From an uncultured Collinsella sp. (GTDB lineage: Bacteria > Actinomycetota > Coriobacteriia > Coriobacteriales > Coriobacteriaceae): 13,239 nucleotides of DNA. A program made the position numbers and the translations under genes. This document shows, piece after piece, positions 1 to 6,774 of this stretch. Positions within the stretch are counted from its first letter, which is position 1. The number at the start of each line of letters is the position of its first letter. Location of the stretch: contig CAUACA010000038.1 in NCBI GenBank assembly GCA_958427355.1, positions 1-13,239 of the forward strand. The letters run 5' to 3'. A model generated the notes under the pieces. It searched no databases and was not told where the DNA came from. It saw nothing but the letters and a program-made list of their open reading frames with translations.

Positions 1-18
1 ACCGAGCCGTACGCTTGA
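1..18 (+). CDS. Possible C-terminal tail of an upstream gene (partial)
   Basis: The first 18 bases read as five codons (T-E-P-Y-A) and a TGA stop at 16-18, nine bases before a strong rho-independent terminator. That is the usual arrangement for the end of a plus-strand gene, so the window probably opens on the last codons of one. Five residues are too few to identify a product, and another frame is possible. Confidence 0.25.
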   Translation, partial: TEPYA

Positions 19-24
19 ACTGAG

Positions 25-56
25 AAGGGGGAGGCCACGCGGCCTCCCCCTTTTTT
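25..56 (+). terminator. Rho-independent terminator
   Basis: A perfect 10-bp GC-rich stem (27-36 with 41-50, starting GGGGGAGGCC) closes a 4-base ACGC loop and is followed by six T at 51-56. AA at 25-26 can extend the stem into the T run. It ends the gene lying to the left. In the reverse direction it has only a weak T run (TTCTC), so it may also stop the minus-strand gene at 121-588, but less efficiently. Confidence 0.93.
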
Positions 57-120
57 GCGTTTACGGGGCGTAAATGACTCTATTACACCAGACGATCTTA
101 TCGTTTTTGGTATTGAGCCT

Positions 121-588
121 TTATTTAAAGAAGATAAATCGAATAACAAGGGCAACTGCTATGACCGCAATGATCAAAAGCAGGATTGTCAGTCGATGCT
201 GCTTGCGTCGTTTACTTGTCGAAACGAAGATTGATTTTCCCTGTTTTGGCGTTTCGAGATAGCGAGCCGAATGCGTCAAGGTTTGCTTTGGTCGAGGACC
301 TCTTTGTCGATGAGTGGCGGATGCTTTCATCGGCTCATCACTAGCTGCGCTGTTTTTAGATAATGGTGCGTCTTTCAGATATACAGGGTCTCCCGAGGCG
401 ACGCCCATATGTTTACGTCCCGTTTGGGCATCCTCGAGCGTTTGATATCGATTTCTCGTCACATACTCGGGCTCCGGATCATTAATGGGCTCTTGCGAGA
501 TGTGGGGGCGATGGAACCGCGGCGGCTGCGTGGAAGTATCTTCCCCCTGCGTCGGCATAAACATTTTGTTCTGGTTTTGGTCGTCCAT
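121..588 (-). CDS. Hypothetical tail-anchored-like membrane protein
   Basis: A 155-residue protein I do not recognise. Residues 1-125 are polar, rich in Q, P, T, S, R and D, without cysteine or tryptophan, and look largely disordered. A basic cluster (SKRRKQHR, about 125-132) precedes one hydrophobic helix (about 133-152) that runs almost to the C terminus. By the positive-inside rule the long N-terminal part should be cytoplasmic with a tiny external tail, the tail-anchored layout. No signal peptide, repeat or catalytic motif is visible. The start is supported by AAAGGG four bases upstream of ATG. A TACAAT box on the minus strand at 633-628 could be its -10. The gene stands alone, divergent from hsp20, and is AT-richer than most of the window. 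Function unknown; an envelope or cell-division accessory role is only one possibility. Confidence 0.7.
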   Translation of the reverse strand: MDDQNQNKMFMPTQGEDTSTQPPRFHRPHISQEPINDPEPEYVTRNRYQTLEDAQTGRKHMGVASGDPVYLKDAPLSKNSAASDEPMKASATHRQRGPRPKQTLTHSARYLETPKQGKSIFVSTSKRRKQHRLTILLLIIAVIAVALVIRFIFFK

Positions 589-865
589 GATGCCCTTTAG
601 CTCGTTACCAACAACGTGTACGCGCTCATTGTAAGCCCCTTGCTATTTGTAGCTGTGAACATACTTGTTATTTAAGCTCTGGTTCAAAGAACCTTAACCT
701 TATTAAAACCTGAGTCAAACACACTTAGATATGCTTATAGTACTAGACTCAAAAAACTTTATAGTCGATGTATATATGAGCACTGGGTGGGCATATATAA
801 GAGCGTCAAAAGAAGTCCCAGTCACCTAGAAGATGACTCGGCAGTCCTTAAAAGGAGTGGTAAAC
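589..865. promoter_or_regulatory. Divergent intergenic region upstream of hsp20
   Basis: This AT-rich gap of 277 bp separates the minus-strand membrane protein gene from hsp20. Visible elements are: TACAAT on the minus strand (633-628), a plausible -10 for the leftward gene; a 13-bp palindrome GGTTCAAAGAACC (681-693); an inverted pair TGAGTC (711-716) and GACTCA (746-751); and several -10-like boxes for hsp20 (TATAGT 760-765, TATATA 771-776, TATATAA 794-800), none with a convincing TTGACA. I do not see CIRCE (the HrcA operator) or the HspR HAIR sequence with its normal 7-bp spacing. Which box drives hsp20 cannot be settled from sequence. Confidence 0.4.
851..857 (+). promoter_or_regulatory. 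Ribosome binding site that fixes the hsp20 start
   Basis: AAAGGAG lies eight bases before the ATG at 866. An in-frame ATG exists at 833, but it lies upstream of this site and its 11 extra residues include the Shine-Dalgarno itself, so 866 is the better start. Confidence 0.8.
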
Positions 866-1297
866 ATGGCAAGCATGGTTCCTTATCGTTCGGTTTTTGG
901 CGTTCGTCCTTCTGCTAGCTCGCTGTTCGATCTGTTTGATGATATGACTGACCTTGCAAACAACTCGATTGCTTCCAAGGCGTTTCCCGTTGACGTTGAG
1001 GATAAGGGCGACGGCTATGAGGTCAAGGCTTATCTGACCGGCGTCGCCAAGGACGATATCGATGTCGAGCTTAACGAGGGTCGTCTGTCCATTAGCGTGA
1101 ATGTCGAGGAAGACGAGGAGAACGAGGGCAAGAACTTCCTGCAGAAGGAGTTCAGCTCGTACAGCGCGACGCGTGGCGTGTATCTAAAGGACGCTTCGAG
1201 CGAGGGCCTCTCGGCTAAGTACGCTGACGGCATCCTGACCGTTACGGTCCCCAAGATCGTCGAGAAGAAGAACGTTACGAAGATCTCCATCGACTAA
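866..1297 (+). CDS. hsp20: Hsp20 family small heat-shock protein
   Basis: Predicted ATP-independent holdase chaperone of the alpha-crystallin family, 143 residues from the start at 866, normal length for bacterial Hsp20. The N-terminal arm (1-40) contains FDLFDDM, a common type of N-terminal motif in this family. The alpha-crystallin domain spans about 41-130: FPVDVEDKGDGYEVKAYLTG at its beginning, and near its end the A-x-x-x-x-G-I-L signature at 117-124 followed by TVTVPK. The C-terminal I-x-I anchor, used by small heat-shock proteins to assemble oligomers, is present as I140-S-I142. The acidic loop at about 80-88 (VEEDEENEG) is unusually charged. It is monocistronic, with its own upstream region and a strong hairpin 28 bases after the stop. 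Heat or stress control is expected for the family, but no known operator is seen. Confidence 0.95.
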   Translation: MASMVPYRSVFGVRPSASSLFDLFDDMTDLANNSIASKAFPVDVEDKGDGYEVKAYLTGVAKDDIDVELNEGRLSISVNVEEDEENEGKNFLQKEFSSYSATRGVYLKDASSEGLSAKYADGILTVTVPKIVEKKNVTKISID

Positions 1298-1324
1298 CTT
1301 CGTTGGTGTTCTGCGCTATTAAAA

Positions 1325-1370
1325 GACAGCAAAAGGGGCTGGGAAGCGATTCTCGGCCCCTTTTGCTGTC
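1325..1370. terminator. Bidirectional terminator between hsp20 and walJ
   Basis: Perfect 15-bp arms (1325-1339 and 1356-1370, outer sequence GACAGCAAAAGGGGC) lie between two convergent genes. The middle can pair further with G-U wobbles (TGGGAA with TTCTCG) around a GCGA tetraloop, giving a stem of about 21 bp. Each strand presents a GC stem followed by TTTT, so it can stop transcription from both sides: hsp20 ends at 1297 and walJ at 1380. Confidence 0.88.
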
Positions 1371-1379
1371 TAGGACAGT

Positions 1380-2189
1380 CTATTGAATGGTTACTGGCCG
1401 ATGCTGGCTTGCGGGGCGTATCGAGAGTTTTCGCGATCCTTGGAGAAGGGTTGCGGAGCTGCCGACCTCGTCATCCAGGGTTGCGGTCAGAGCTTTGGCA
1501 TAGCTTTTGACGGTAAGGCTCGGACGATTGTTATCTTGGCTGATATGCATGGCAATGAGCTGTTCGGTGCGTTCGGTAACAAGTTCGCGCGCGGCTTCGG
1601 CGGCTTGGCCATTGGAGAGGTGTCCCCTTGCAGACAGGATGCGCTCCTGAAGAAAGCGGGGATATTCTCCCTCGCGCAGCATGGTCACATCGTGGTTGCT
1701 TTCGAGTGCGAGGACTCGACAATCTTCGAGGGTGTTCATGGCTTGGCTCGATAGCTCTCCGGTGTCGGTGGCAAAACCGATGGAATCATCGAGGGTGTCG
1801 AATCGATAGCCGACTGGATTGATGACATCGTGTGACGTTGAGTAGGTTTGCACGTGGATGCCGGCAATGGATAGGGTGTCACCGGGATCGAATTCCTCGA
1901 CAGGCAGATGAGAAAGATTTTCTTTGTTCGAAAGAGTGCCCCTGCTGGCAAAGAGGGGGCCGTGCCAGTGCTTGCACCAGACATCGAGGCCCTTGATGTG
2001 ATCGCTATGCTCATGAGTAATGAGAAGAGCCGAGACGTTGTCTGTCGAGAGCCCCAGTTCTGCCATGCGCTTTAATGTCTCGCGGCGAGACAGTCCGTCA
2101 TCGACCATAATGAGCCCCTGCGGGCCCTCGATGAGTGCGCAGTTGCCTTTAGAGCCACTGCCGAGGATATGAAGGTGCAGGCAAGACAT
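1380..2189 (-). CDS. walJ: WalJ/YycJ-type MBL-fold nuclease
   Basis: A 269-residue metallo-beta-lactamase-fold hydrolase. The N terminus LHILGSGSKGNCALIE is typical of the YycJ/WalJ group. Metal-binding motifs are in order: H59-x-H61-x-D63-H64 (THEHSDH), H120 (STSHD), D142 (ATDTGE) and H215 (AMHIS). The stretch ESNHDVTMLREGEYP followed by RILSARGHLSN (about 163-193) is diagnostic for the family. The Bacillus anthracis homologue is described as a 5'-3' DNA exonuclease linked to mismatch repair; in Firmicutes the gene sits in the walRK operon near the origin. Here it has no walRK neighbours and is divergent from tilS with 48 bp between starts. The Shine-Dalgarno is weak (GGAA five bases before ATG). 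Fold and family are secure; the exact substrate is inferred. Confidence 0.9.
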   Translation of the reverse strand: MSCLHLHILGSGSKGNCALIEGPQGLIMVDDGLSRRETLKRMAELGLSTDNVSALLITHEHSDHIKGLDVWCKHWHGPLFASRGTLSNKENLSHLPVEEFDPGDTLSIAGIHVQTYSTSHDVINPVGYRFDTLDDSIGFATDTGELSSQAMNTLEDCRVLALESNHDVTMLREGEYPRFLQERILSARGHLSNGQAAEAARELVTERTEQLIAMHISQDNNRPSLTVKSYAKALTATLDDEVGSSATLLQGSRKLSIRPASQHRPVTIQ

Positions 2190-2237
2190 AAGATTCCAAA
2201 GGATACAATGGGTGCGGACGAATAGAGGAGGAAGCGA
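2190..2237. promoter_or_regulatory. Short divergent gap between walJ and tilS; tilS -10 and RBS
   Basis: On the plus strand TACAAT (2204-2209) is a good -10 for tilS, though no TTGACA lies 16-18 bases upstream. A strong Shine-Dalgarno GAGGAGGAAG (2225-2234) precedes the ATG at 2238. With 48 bp for two genes, the promoter elements of at least one must reach into the other's coding sequence. Confidence 0.5.
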
Positions 2238-3776
2238 ATGCCAACGGTATCACAGCATTACGGACACCATGCCGTGCCTGGGGCAGTCGATGAGACCCGG
2301 ACGAGGCAGCAGGCTGCTCCTGTCGTGCTCATGGTATCAGGCGGCGCGGACTCGACGGCACTGCTTCTTATGGCGTGCACATCAAAGCTGGATATCCAAG
2401 ACGGACGCGGTGTTGCCCCCATTGCTCGCGAGCGCCTGCATGTGCTGCATGTAAACCATCATCTGCGCGGCAAGGCGTCCGATGGCGACGAGGCCTTTGT
2501 GCGTGAGCTCTGCGCGAAATATGGTTTACCGCTGTGCGTGGAGCACGCTTATTTTGATGGGGAGTCGGGCAATATTGAGGCCGCGGCCCGCGAGGTGCGC
2601 TATGCCGCGGCGCGGAGGTATGTTCGCGAGCTCTGCGCCCAGACGGGGGCACCGCGAACGGCGGCTCGTATCTGCACCGCGCACACGTCTTCGGACCGCG
2701 CGGAAACGTTTTTGATGAACGCGATTAAGGGTTCGGGGCCCGCTGGCCTATCGAGCATTCCTCGCCGGAGGAATATCGTGGTGCGTCCCTTGCTCGACCT
2801 AACTCATGGCGAGCTCGTGGGCTATCTGCAGGTACATGGTCAGCCGTGGCGTGAAGACGAGAGCAATGAGGATATCTCGTATCTGCGAAACTACGTGCGC
2901 CATCGAGTGATGCCGGTGGTGGCGCAGCGCAACTCGAGCGTCTGCAAGACGATTGGCGCCGCCTGCGAGATCTTAGGCGATGAGGACGCGTTTTTGTTTC
3001 AGCTTTCGGCGCAGGCGTTTCGAAGCTGCCTGCGTAAGGAGGCGGCGGGCGCGCTGGTGCTCGATGCCAGGCGCCTTGCTGCGGCCGAGGTGGTAATCGC
3101 GCGGCGCATCGTGCGACTGGCGATTAAGCGCATCGATCCGGACGCTCGTCCAGAGATGCGACATGTGGAGCGAGTCCTTTCCTGCGTTGCCGAGGGCGCC
3201 GGCTCGGTCACGCTTCCGGCGGGGATTGACGCACGCATTGAGTTTGGCATGCTGGCGTTCAAGGCGCCGGCGGCTCGCGAGGGCCTGGTCGCGGACTGGG
3301 TTACCGTACCCGGTCGTTTGCCGTTGGGCGGGGGACGTATGCTGGTCACAGAACCGATGGCCGTTGAGCCGGGATGCGATATCGTGCGCCGCGCCCGTGA
3401 GCTTGCGGCTGCCGGGGAAGTGACAGCTTTGGTAGACGCGGCTGCCCTGGGTTTTGCCGACAGCGATAGTGAGCGGATCCTGGCGGGCTCGCGTGGCGAG
3501 ATCCCTGCCGAGGCGCGATTGGCGCGCCTGTGGGTGGACGGTCCCGCACCGGGAGACGTGATGTGCCCGTTGGGGATGAGTGGCCGAAGCAAGAAAGTAT
3601 CCGACTTGCTAGGCGAGGCTCGCATTCCCGTTTCCGAGCGCGTCGGCGTGCCCATGGTGAGGACGGCGCCGGGGGGTGCCGTGGTGTGGGTCGCCGGAGT
3701 TCGTGCGGACGAGCGTTTTAAGTGCACGGCCGCGACGCGCGTGGCATATCTGCTCCGCGTGGTCGATGCGGAATAG
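2238..3776 (+). CDS. tilS: tRNA(Ile)-lysidine synthetase TilS
   Basis: TilS uses ATP and lysine to convert cytidine 34 of the CAU-anticodon tRNA-Ile to lysidine, so that it reads AUA and accepts isoleucine. This is an essential cytoplasmic step. The N-type PP-loop SGGADS is at 34-39, followed by HVNHHLRGKASDGDE, TAHTSSDRAETFLMN with SGPAGLSSI, and RPLLDLTHGELVGYL with RNYVRHRVMPVV, all in the family order. The C-terminal TilS domain is clear (GDVMCPLGMSGRSKKVSDLL, then VWVAGVRADERFKCT). At 512 residues it is somewhat longer than the common 430-470; the extra length is in a 27-residue N-terminal lead and the middle region. The start is fixed by the strong Shine-Dalgarno at 2225-2234. It is followed by hpt after 147 bp. 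Confidence 0.96.
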   Translation: MPTVSQHYGHHAVPGAVDETRTRQQAAPVVLMVSGGADSTALLLMACTSKLDIQDGRGVAPIARERLHVLHVNHHLRGKASDGDEAFVRELCAKYGLPLCVEHAYFDGESGNIEAAAREVRYAAARRYVRELCAQTGAPRTAARICTAHTSSDRAETFLMNAIKGSGPAGLSSIPRRRNIVVRPLLDLTHGELVGYLQVHGQPWREDESNEDISYLRNYVRHRVMPVVAQRNSSVCKTIGAACEILGDEDAFLFQLSAQAFRSCLRKEAAGALVLDARRLAAAEVVIARRIVRLAIKRIDPDARPEMRHVERVLSCVAEGAGSVTLPAGIDARIEFGMLAFKAPAAREGLVADWVTVPGRLPLGGGRMLVTEPMAVEPGCDIVRRARELAAAGEVTALVDAAALGFADSDSERILAGSRGEIPAEARLARLWVDGPAPGDVMCPLGMSGRSKKVSDLLGEARIPVSERVGVPMVRTAPGGAVVWVAGVRADERFKCTAATRVAYLLRVVDAE

Positions 3777-3827
3777 CGTCCCACGCCTGCTATTCTGTGC
3801 GACGTTGACGGTATTCCCGCGCTGATG

Positions 3828-3867
3828 GCGCACGGGCTGGTAAATTTACCCCGTGCGCTGCTAGAAT
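3828..3867 (+). promoter_or_regulatory. hpt promoter region with compact palindrome
   Basis: GCGCACGGG (3828-3836) and CCCGTGCGC (3850-3858) form perfect 9-bp arms. Nested between them is the perfect 12-bp palindrome GGTAAATTTACC (3839-3850). Directly after it is TAGAAT (3862-3867), the likely -10 for hpt, so the palindrome covers the -35 zone. There is no T run after the hairpin, so a plain intrinsic terminator is unlikely. An operator for a dimeric repressor, or an RNA hairpin in the tilS-hpt transcript, fits better. Confidence 0.45.
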
Positions 3868-3923
3868 GTGTAGTTCGCGTCCATACGGCGGTGTGTGGGC
3901 GATAAGCACAAGAAAGGGTTGTC

Positions 3924-4472
3924 ATGGCTTCTCAACATCCGGATATCGAGAAGGTTCTGTTCACGCAGGAGGATATCGACGGTATCGTCTCTCGCCTAGG
4001 CGAGCAGATTACTCGCGACTACGCGGGTAAGGATCTGGTGCTGATCGCGGTCCTGCGCGGCGCCGTGGTCTTTATGGGCGACCTGATGCGTAAGATCGAG
4101 CTGCCGACCAACATCGATTTTATGGCTGTTTCGAGCTACGGTGACGGTGTGAAGTCCTCGGGTATCGTGCGTATCATTAAGGACCTGGATATCGACATCC
4201 GCGGTCGCGACGTGCTGATCGTCGAGGACATTCTGGACTCGGGCCTGACGCTCAAGTATCTGATGAAGAACCTCGAGAGCCGCAAGCCCGCTTCTCTGGA
4301 GGTCGCCGCCTTCCTGTGGAAGGACGTTGAGGACCGCGTCTCGGCCATCACGCCCAAGTATGTTGGAACCCATTGCCCCGATGCCTTTGTGGTGGGCTAC
4401 GGCCTCGACTATGCCGAGCGCTATCGTAACCTTCCGTATCTGGGCATTTTGAAACCGGAGGTTTATTCGTAA
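3924..4472 (+). CDS. hpt: Hypoxanthine phosphoribosyltransferase
   Basis: Purine salvage enzyme that joins hypoxanthine, and in many homologues guanine, to PRPP to give IMP or GMP in the cytoplasm. 182 residues, normal length. LRGA at 44-47 is the substrate-contacting loop. SYGDG at 71-75 lies in the flexible active-site loop. VLIVEDILDSGLTL at 97-110 is the PRPP-binding motif with the E101-D102 pair. FVVGYGLDYAERYRNLPYLG (about 155-174) is the purine-binding and closing segment. AAAGGG (3913-3918) precedes the ATG by five bases. ftsH begins one base after the stop, so the two are probably translated from one message, the same pairing seen in Bacillus. The nested palindrome upstream suggests separate transcriptional control from tilS. 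Confidence 0.97.
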   Translation: MASQHPDIEKVLFTQEDIDGIVSRLGEQITRDYAGKDLVLIAVLRGAVVFMGDLMRKIELPTNIDFMAVSSYGDGVKSSGIVRIIKDLDIDIRGRDVLIVEDILDSGLTLKYLMKNLESRKPASLEVAAFLWKDVEDRVSAITPKYVGTHCPDAFVVGYGLDYAERYRNLPYLGILKPEVYS

Positions 4473-4473
4473 G

Positions 4474-6615
4474 ATGCCCGACGACCGTAACGATAACAAT
4501 TCCCAGACTCCCCGGGACCCAAAGATCCCGGGGATGCCCGGAGGCAAGAAGCCCACGCGTACGGGCTGGCTGTATTTTATTTTGGCTTGCGCGCTTCTGG
4601 GCTACGCCTTCTTTAACATGGGCTCCGGCTTTGCCAATTCCAGCAATACCGTTAAGCTCGCGACGAGCGAGATGGTGAGCGCCATCAAGCAGGATCGCGT
4701 CGAAGATCTGACCTATACGGTTCAAGACGGAAGCGTGACGGGTCATTACTGGAAGACGAAGAAGGACAAGGGCGATACGAGCGAGCTCAAGAGCTTCTCT
4801 TCGACCTATGTCGGCTCCGATTCGCTTGCCGAGCTCATGGCGGAGCACCCCGATACCAAGTACATCGTCAACACCAACGATCCCGATTTTTGGGGCGACT
4901 TGGCGATGAGTGTGCTTCCGACGATCGCCCTTATCGCCATCATGTTCTACTTTATGCGCCAGATGATGGGCGCCAACAACAGGAACATGCAGTTTGGCAA
5001 GACCAACGCCAAGACCAACGAGGCCACACGCCCCAAGGTCAAGTTTGAAGACGTTGCCGGCGTGGACGAGGCAGTCGAGGAGCTCGAGGAGATCCGTGAC
5101 TTTTTGAGCGATCCTGATCGCTATCGCAAGCTGGGCGCCAAGATCCCGCGTGGCGTGTTGCTGGTTGGCCCTCCGGGCACCGGTAAAACGCTGCTGGCCA
5201 AGGCTGTTGCCGGCGAGGCGGGCGTGCCGTTCTTTAGCATCTCGGGTTCCGACTTTGTCGAGATGTTCGTAGGTGTCGGCGCCAGCCGTGTGCGTGACCT
5301 CTTTAAGGAGGCCAAGTCCCAGGCCCCGTCGATCATCTTCATCGATGAGATCGATGCCGTGGGACGTCAGCGCGGAGCTGGCTTGGGCGGCGGTCACGAC
5401 GAGCGCGAGCAGACGCTCAACCAGCTGCTGGTCGAGATGGACGGCTTTGAGGAAAGCGAGTCGGTCATCCTGATCGCTGCGACCAACCGTCCTGACATCC
5501 TAGATCCGGCATTGCTGCGTCCCGGCCGTTTTGACCGTCAGGTTACGGTCGACCGTCCGGATGTGAAGGGCCGCGAGCAGATCTTGCGCGTGCATGCCGA
5601 GAACAAGCCGATGGACGAGGACGTTAAGTTTGAGAAGCTCGCCCAGATGACCGTTGGCTTTACTGGTGCCGATTTGGCGAACCTGCTCAACGAGTCTGCG
5701 TTGCTGGCCGCTCGCCGTCATCGTTCCGTGATCTCGATGGACGAGGTCGAGGAATCGATGGAGCGCGTGATTGCCGGACCGCAGCGCAAGGGTCGCGTGA
5801 TGACCGAGGCCGAGCGCACCACGATTGCCTACCACGAGAGCGGTCACGCCCTGGTGGGCCACATCCTGGAGCACTCCGATCCGGTCCACAAGATCTCGAT
5901 CGTCAGCCGCGGTCAGGCTCTGGGCTACACGCTGCAGCTTCCGCAGGAGGACCACTTCCTCAAGACCAAGAACGAGATGCTCGACGAGCTCGCCGTGTTC
6001 TTGGGCGGTCGCGTTGCCGAGGAGCTCATGTGCGATGACATTACGTCGGGCGCGAGCAACGATCTGGAGCGCGCAACCAAGATGGCGCGCGAGATGGTCA
6101 CGCGCCTGGGCATGAGCGAGGAGCTGGGCACGCAAGTGTTTGGCGAGGCGCAACATCAGGTGTTCCTTGGTCGCGATTACGCCGATCACCAGGATTACTC
6201 CGAGGAGACGGCGCGCCGTATCGATATCGAGGTTCAGCGCATTATGCGTGAGGCCCATCGTCGTGCGGTCGAGATCCTGGACGCCCGTCGCGATCAGCTC
6301 GATCTGATGGCGAAGGTGCTGCTTGAGCGCGAGACTGTCGAGGGCGATGCCGTGAATGCCCTGCTCGATAATGAGTGGGACGCCTACCTTGAGCGCGAGG
6401 GCGATATCCTGGCGGCCAAGGAGGAGCGCAATGCCAAGGCGGCCGGTATGCCGACCAAGAAGCGTGCGCCTCGCATGAGCGAGGAGGAGCTGGCGGCCGA
6501 TGCCGCGGCTTTTGCGCAGGCGGCCATGCAGGAGGATGCCGAAGCCGCATCCGATGATGCTGACGATGACCATGCCGTCGTCGATGTCGATGCCGACACC
6601 GACGCCGACAAATAG
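4474..6615 (+). CDS. ftsH: ATP-dependent zinc metalloprotease FtsH
   Basis: Membrane-anchored hexameric AAA protease that degrades damaged membrane proteins and selected regulators. 713 residues. A polar N-terminal tail (1-29) precedes membrane helix 1 (about 31-49). The small extracytoplasmic domain follows (about 50-139), then helix 2 (about 143-161). In the AAA module: Walker A GPPGTGKT 232-239, Walker B IIFIDEID 287-294, and the second region of homology with LLRPGRFDRQ. In the M41 peptidase: HESGH at 454-458 binds zinc, with D530 in SGASND as third ligand. The C-terminal 45 residues are Ala/Asp/Glu-rich and acidic, longer than in E. coli FtsH (644 residues). The Shine-Dalgarno GGAGG (4457-4461) lies inside the end of hpt, 12 bases before ATG, which suggests translational coupling. 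A terminator follows. Confidence 0.98.
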   Translation: MPDDRNDNNSQTPRDPKIPGMPGGKKPTRTGWLYFILACALLGYAFFNMGSGFANSSNTVKLATSEMVSAIKQDRVEDLTYTVQDGSVTGHYWKTKKDKGDTSELKSFSSTYVGSDSLAELMAEHPDTKYIVNTNDPDFWGDLAMSVLPTIALIAIMFYFMRQMMGANNRNMQFGKTNAKTNEATRPKVKFEDVAGVDEAVEELEEIRDFLSDPDRYRKLGAKIPRGVLLVGPPGTGKTLLAKAVAGEAGVPFFSISGSDFVEMFVGVGASRVRDLFKEAKSQAPSIIFIDEIDAVGRQRGAGLGGGHDEREQTLNQLLVEMDGFEESESVILIAATNRPDILDPALLRPGRFDRQVTVDRPDVKGREQILRVHAENKPMDEDVKFEKLAQMTVGFTGADLANLLNESALLAARRHRSVISMDEVEESMERVIAGPQRKGRVMTEAERTTIAYHESGHALVGHILEHSDPVHKISIVSRGQALGYTLQLPQEDHFLKTKNEMLDELAVFLGGRVAEELMCDDITSGASNDLERATKMAREMVTRLGMSEELGTQVFGEAQHQVFLGRDYADHQDYSEETARRIDIEVQRIMREAHRRAVEILDARRDQLDLMAKVLLERETVEGDAVNALLDNEWDAYLEREGDILAAKEERNAKAAGMPTKKRAPRMSEEELAADAAAFAQAAMQEDAEAASDDADDDHAVVDVDADTDADK
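4509..4534 (+). other. GC-rich hairpin in the first codons of ftsH
   Basis: TCCCCGGGA (4509-4517) and TCCCGGGGA (4526-4534) are perfect 9-bp arms around an 8-base loop, 33 bases downstream of the ftsH ATG, within the disordered N-terminal codons (about residues 12-21). In RNA this would be a stable stem just behind the initiating ribosome's footprint. Whether it matters is unknown; proline and glycine codons alone could produce it. Confidence 0.4.
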
Positions 6616-6625
6616 TCTCTGTGGC

Positions 6626-6662
6626 AAAAGCCTCCGCGGGGAAACCTGCGGAGGCTTTTTCT
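6626..6662 (+). terminator. Rho-independent terminator after ftsH
   Basis: GCCTCCGC (6630-6637) pairs with GCGGAGGC (6648-6655), extended inward to a GAAA tetraloop (6641-6644) and outward by AAAA/TTTT. The T run is 6656-6660 followed by CTTTT. It lies 11 bases after the ftsH stop and closes the hpt-ftsH unit. Confidence 0.95.
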
Positions 6663-6686
6663 TTTGAGCGATATGGGGCCGTCTGC

Positions 6687-6742
6687 TGATTGGGGACAGA
6701 CTTAAATGAGCGTTTTCACGCATTTAAGTCTGTCCCCAATCA
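6687..6742. repeat. 56-bp palindromic element with perfect 22-bp arms
   Basis: Positions 6687-6708 and 6721-6742 are exact reverse complements (core TGGGGACAGACTTAAATG on the left arm) around a 12-base centre, which can itself pair CGT with ACG around TTTC. The element lies between the ftsH terminator and the aminotransferase promoter. It has no T run, so it is not an ordinary terminator. The TGGGGACAGAC core resembles, from memory, palindromic repeats associated with Y1 (RAYT/IS200-like) transposases in other genomes; this is an impression, not a match I could run. No transposase is present here. Confidence 0.75.
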
Positions 6743-6774
6743 ACATTGCTGCGGTACTTTGCTCGGCTAAAGCG

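Noticed and set aside
92..108. ACGAT-CTT-ATCGT hairpin followed by TTTTT
   Set aside because: A five-bp stem is too weak for a confident terminator and, in its T-run direction, it follows no gene beyond the strong terminator at 25-56.
1846..1861. CACGTG within walJ as a second parS-like site
   Set aside because: Only the central six bases match; the flanks do not, and it lies in coding sequence.
2999..3925. Minus-strand open frame of 308 codons opposite tilS
   Set aside because: Ser/Thr/Arg-rich shadow of the conserved C-terminal half of TilS; no independent evidence.
4348..5397. Minus-strand open frame of 349 codons opposite the end of hpt and the first part of ftsH
   Set aside because: It spans two real genes on the other strand and has low-complexity composition without motifs.
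5500..6723. Minus-strand open frame of 407 codons opposite ftsH
   Set aside because: FtsH on the plus strand is unmistakable. This frame starts inside the 56-bp palindrome, crosses the terminator and shows no domain.
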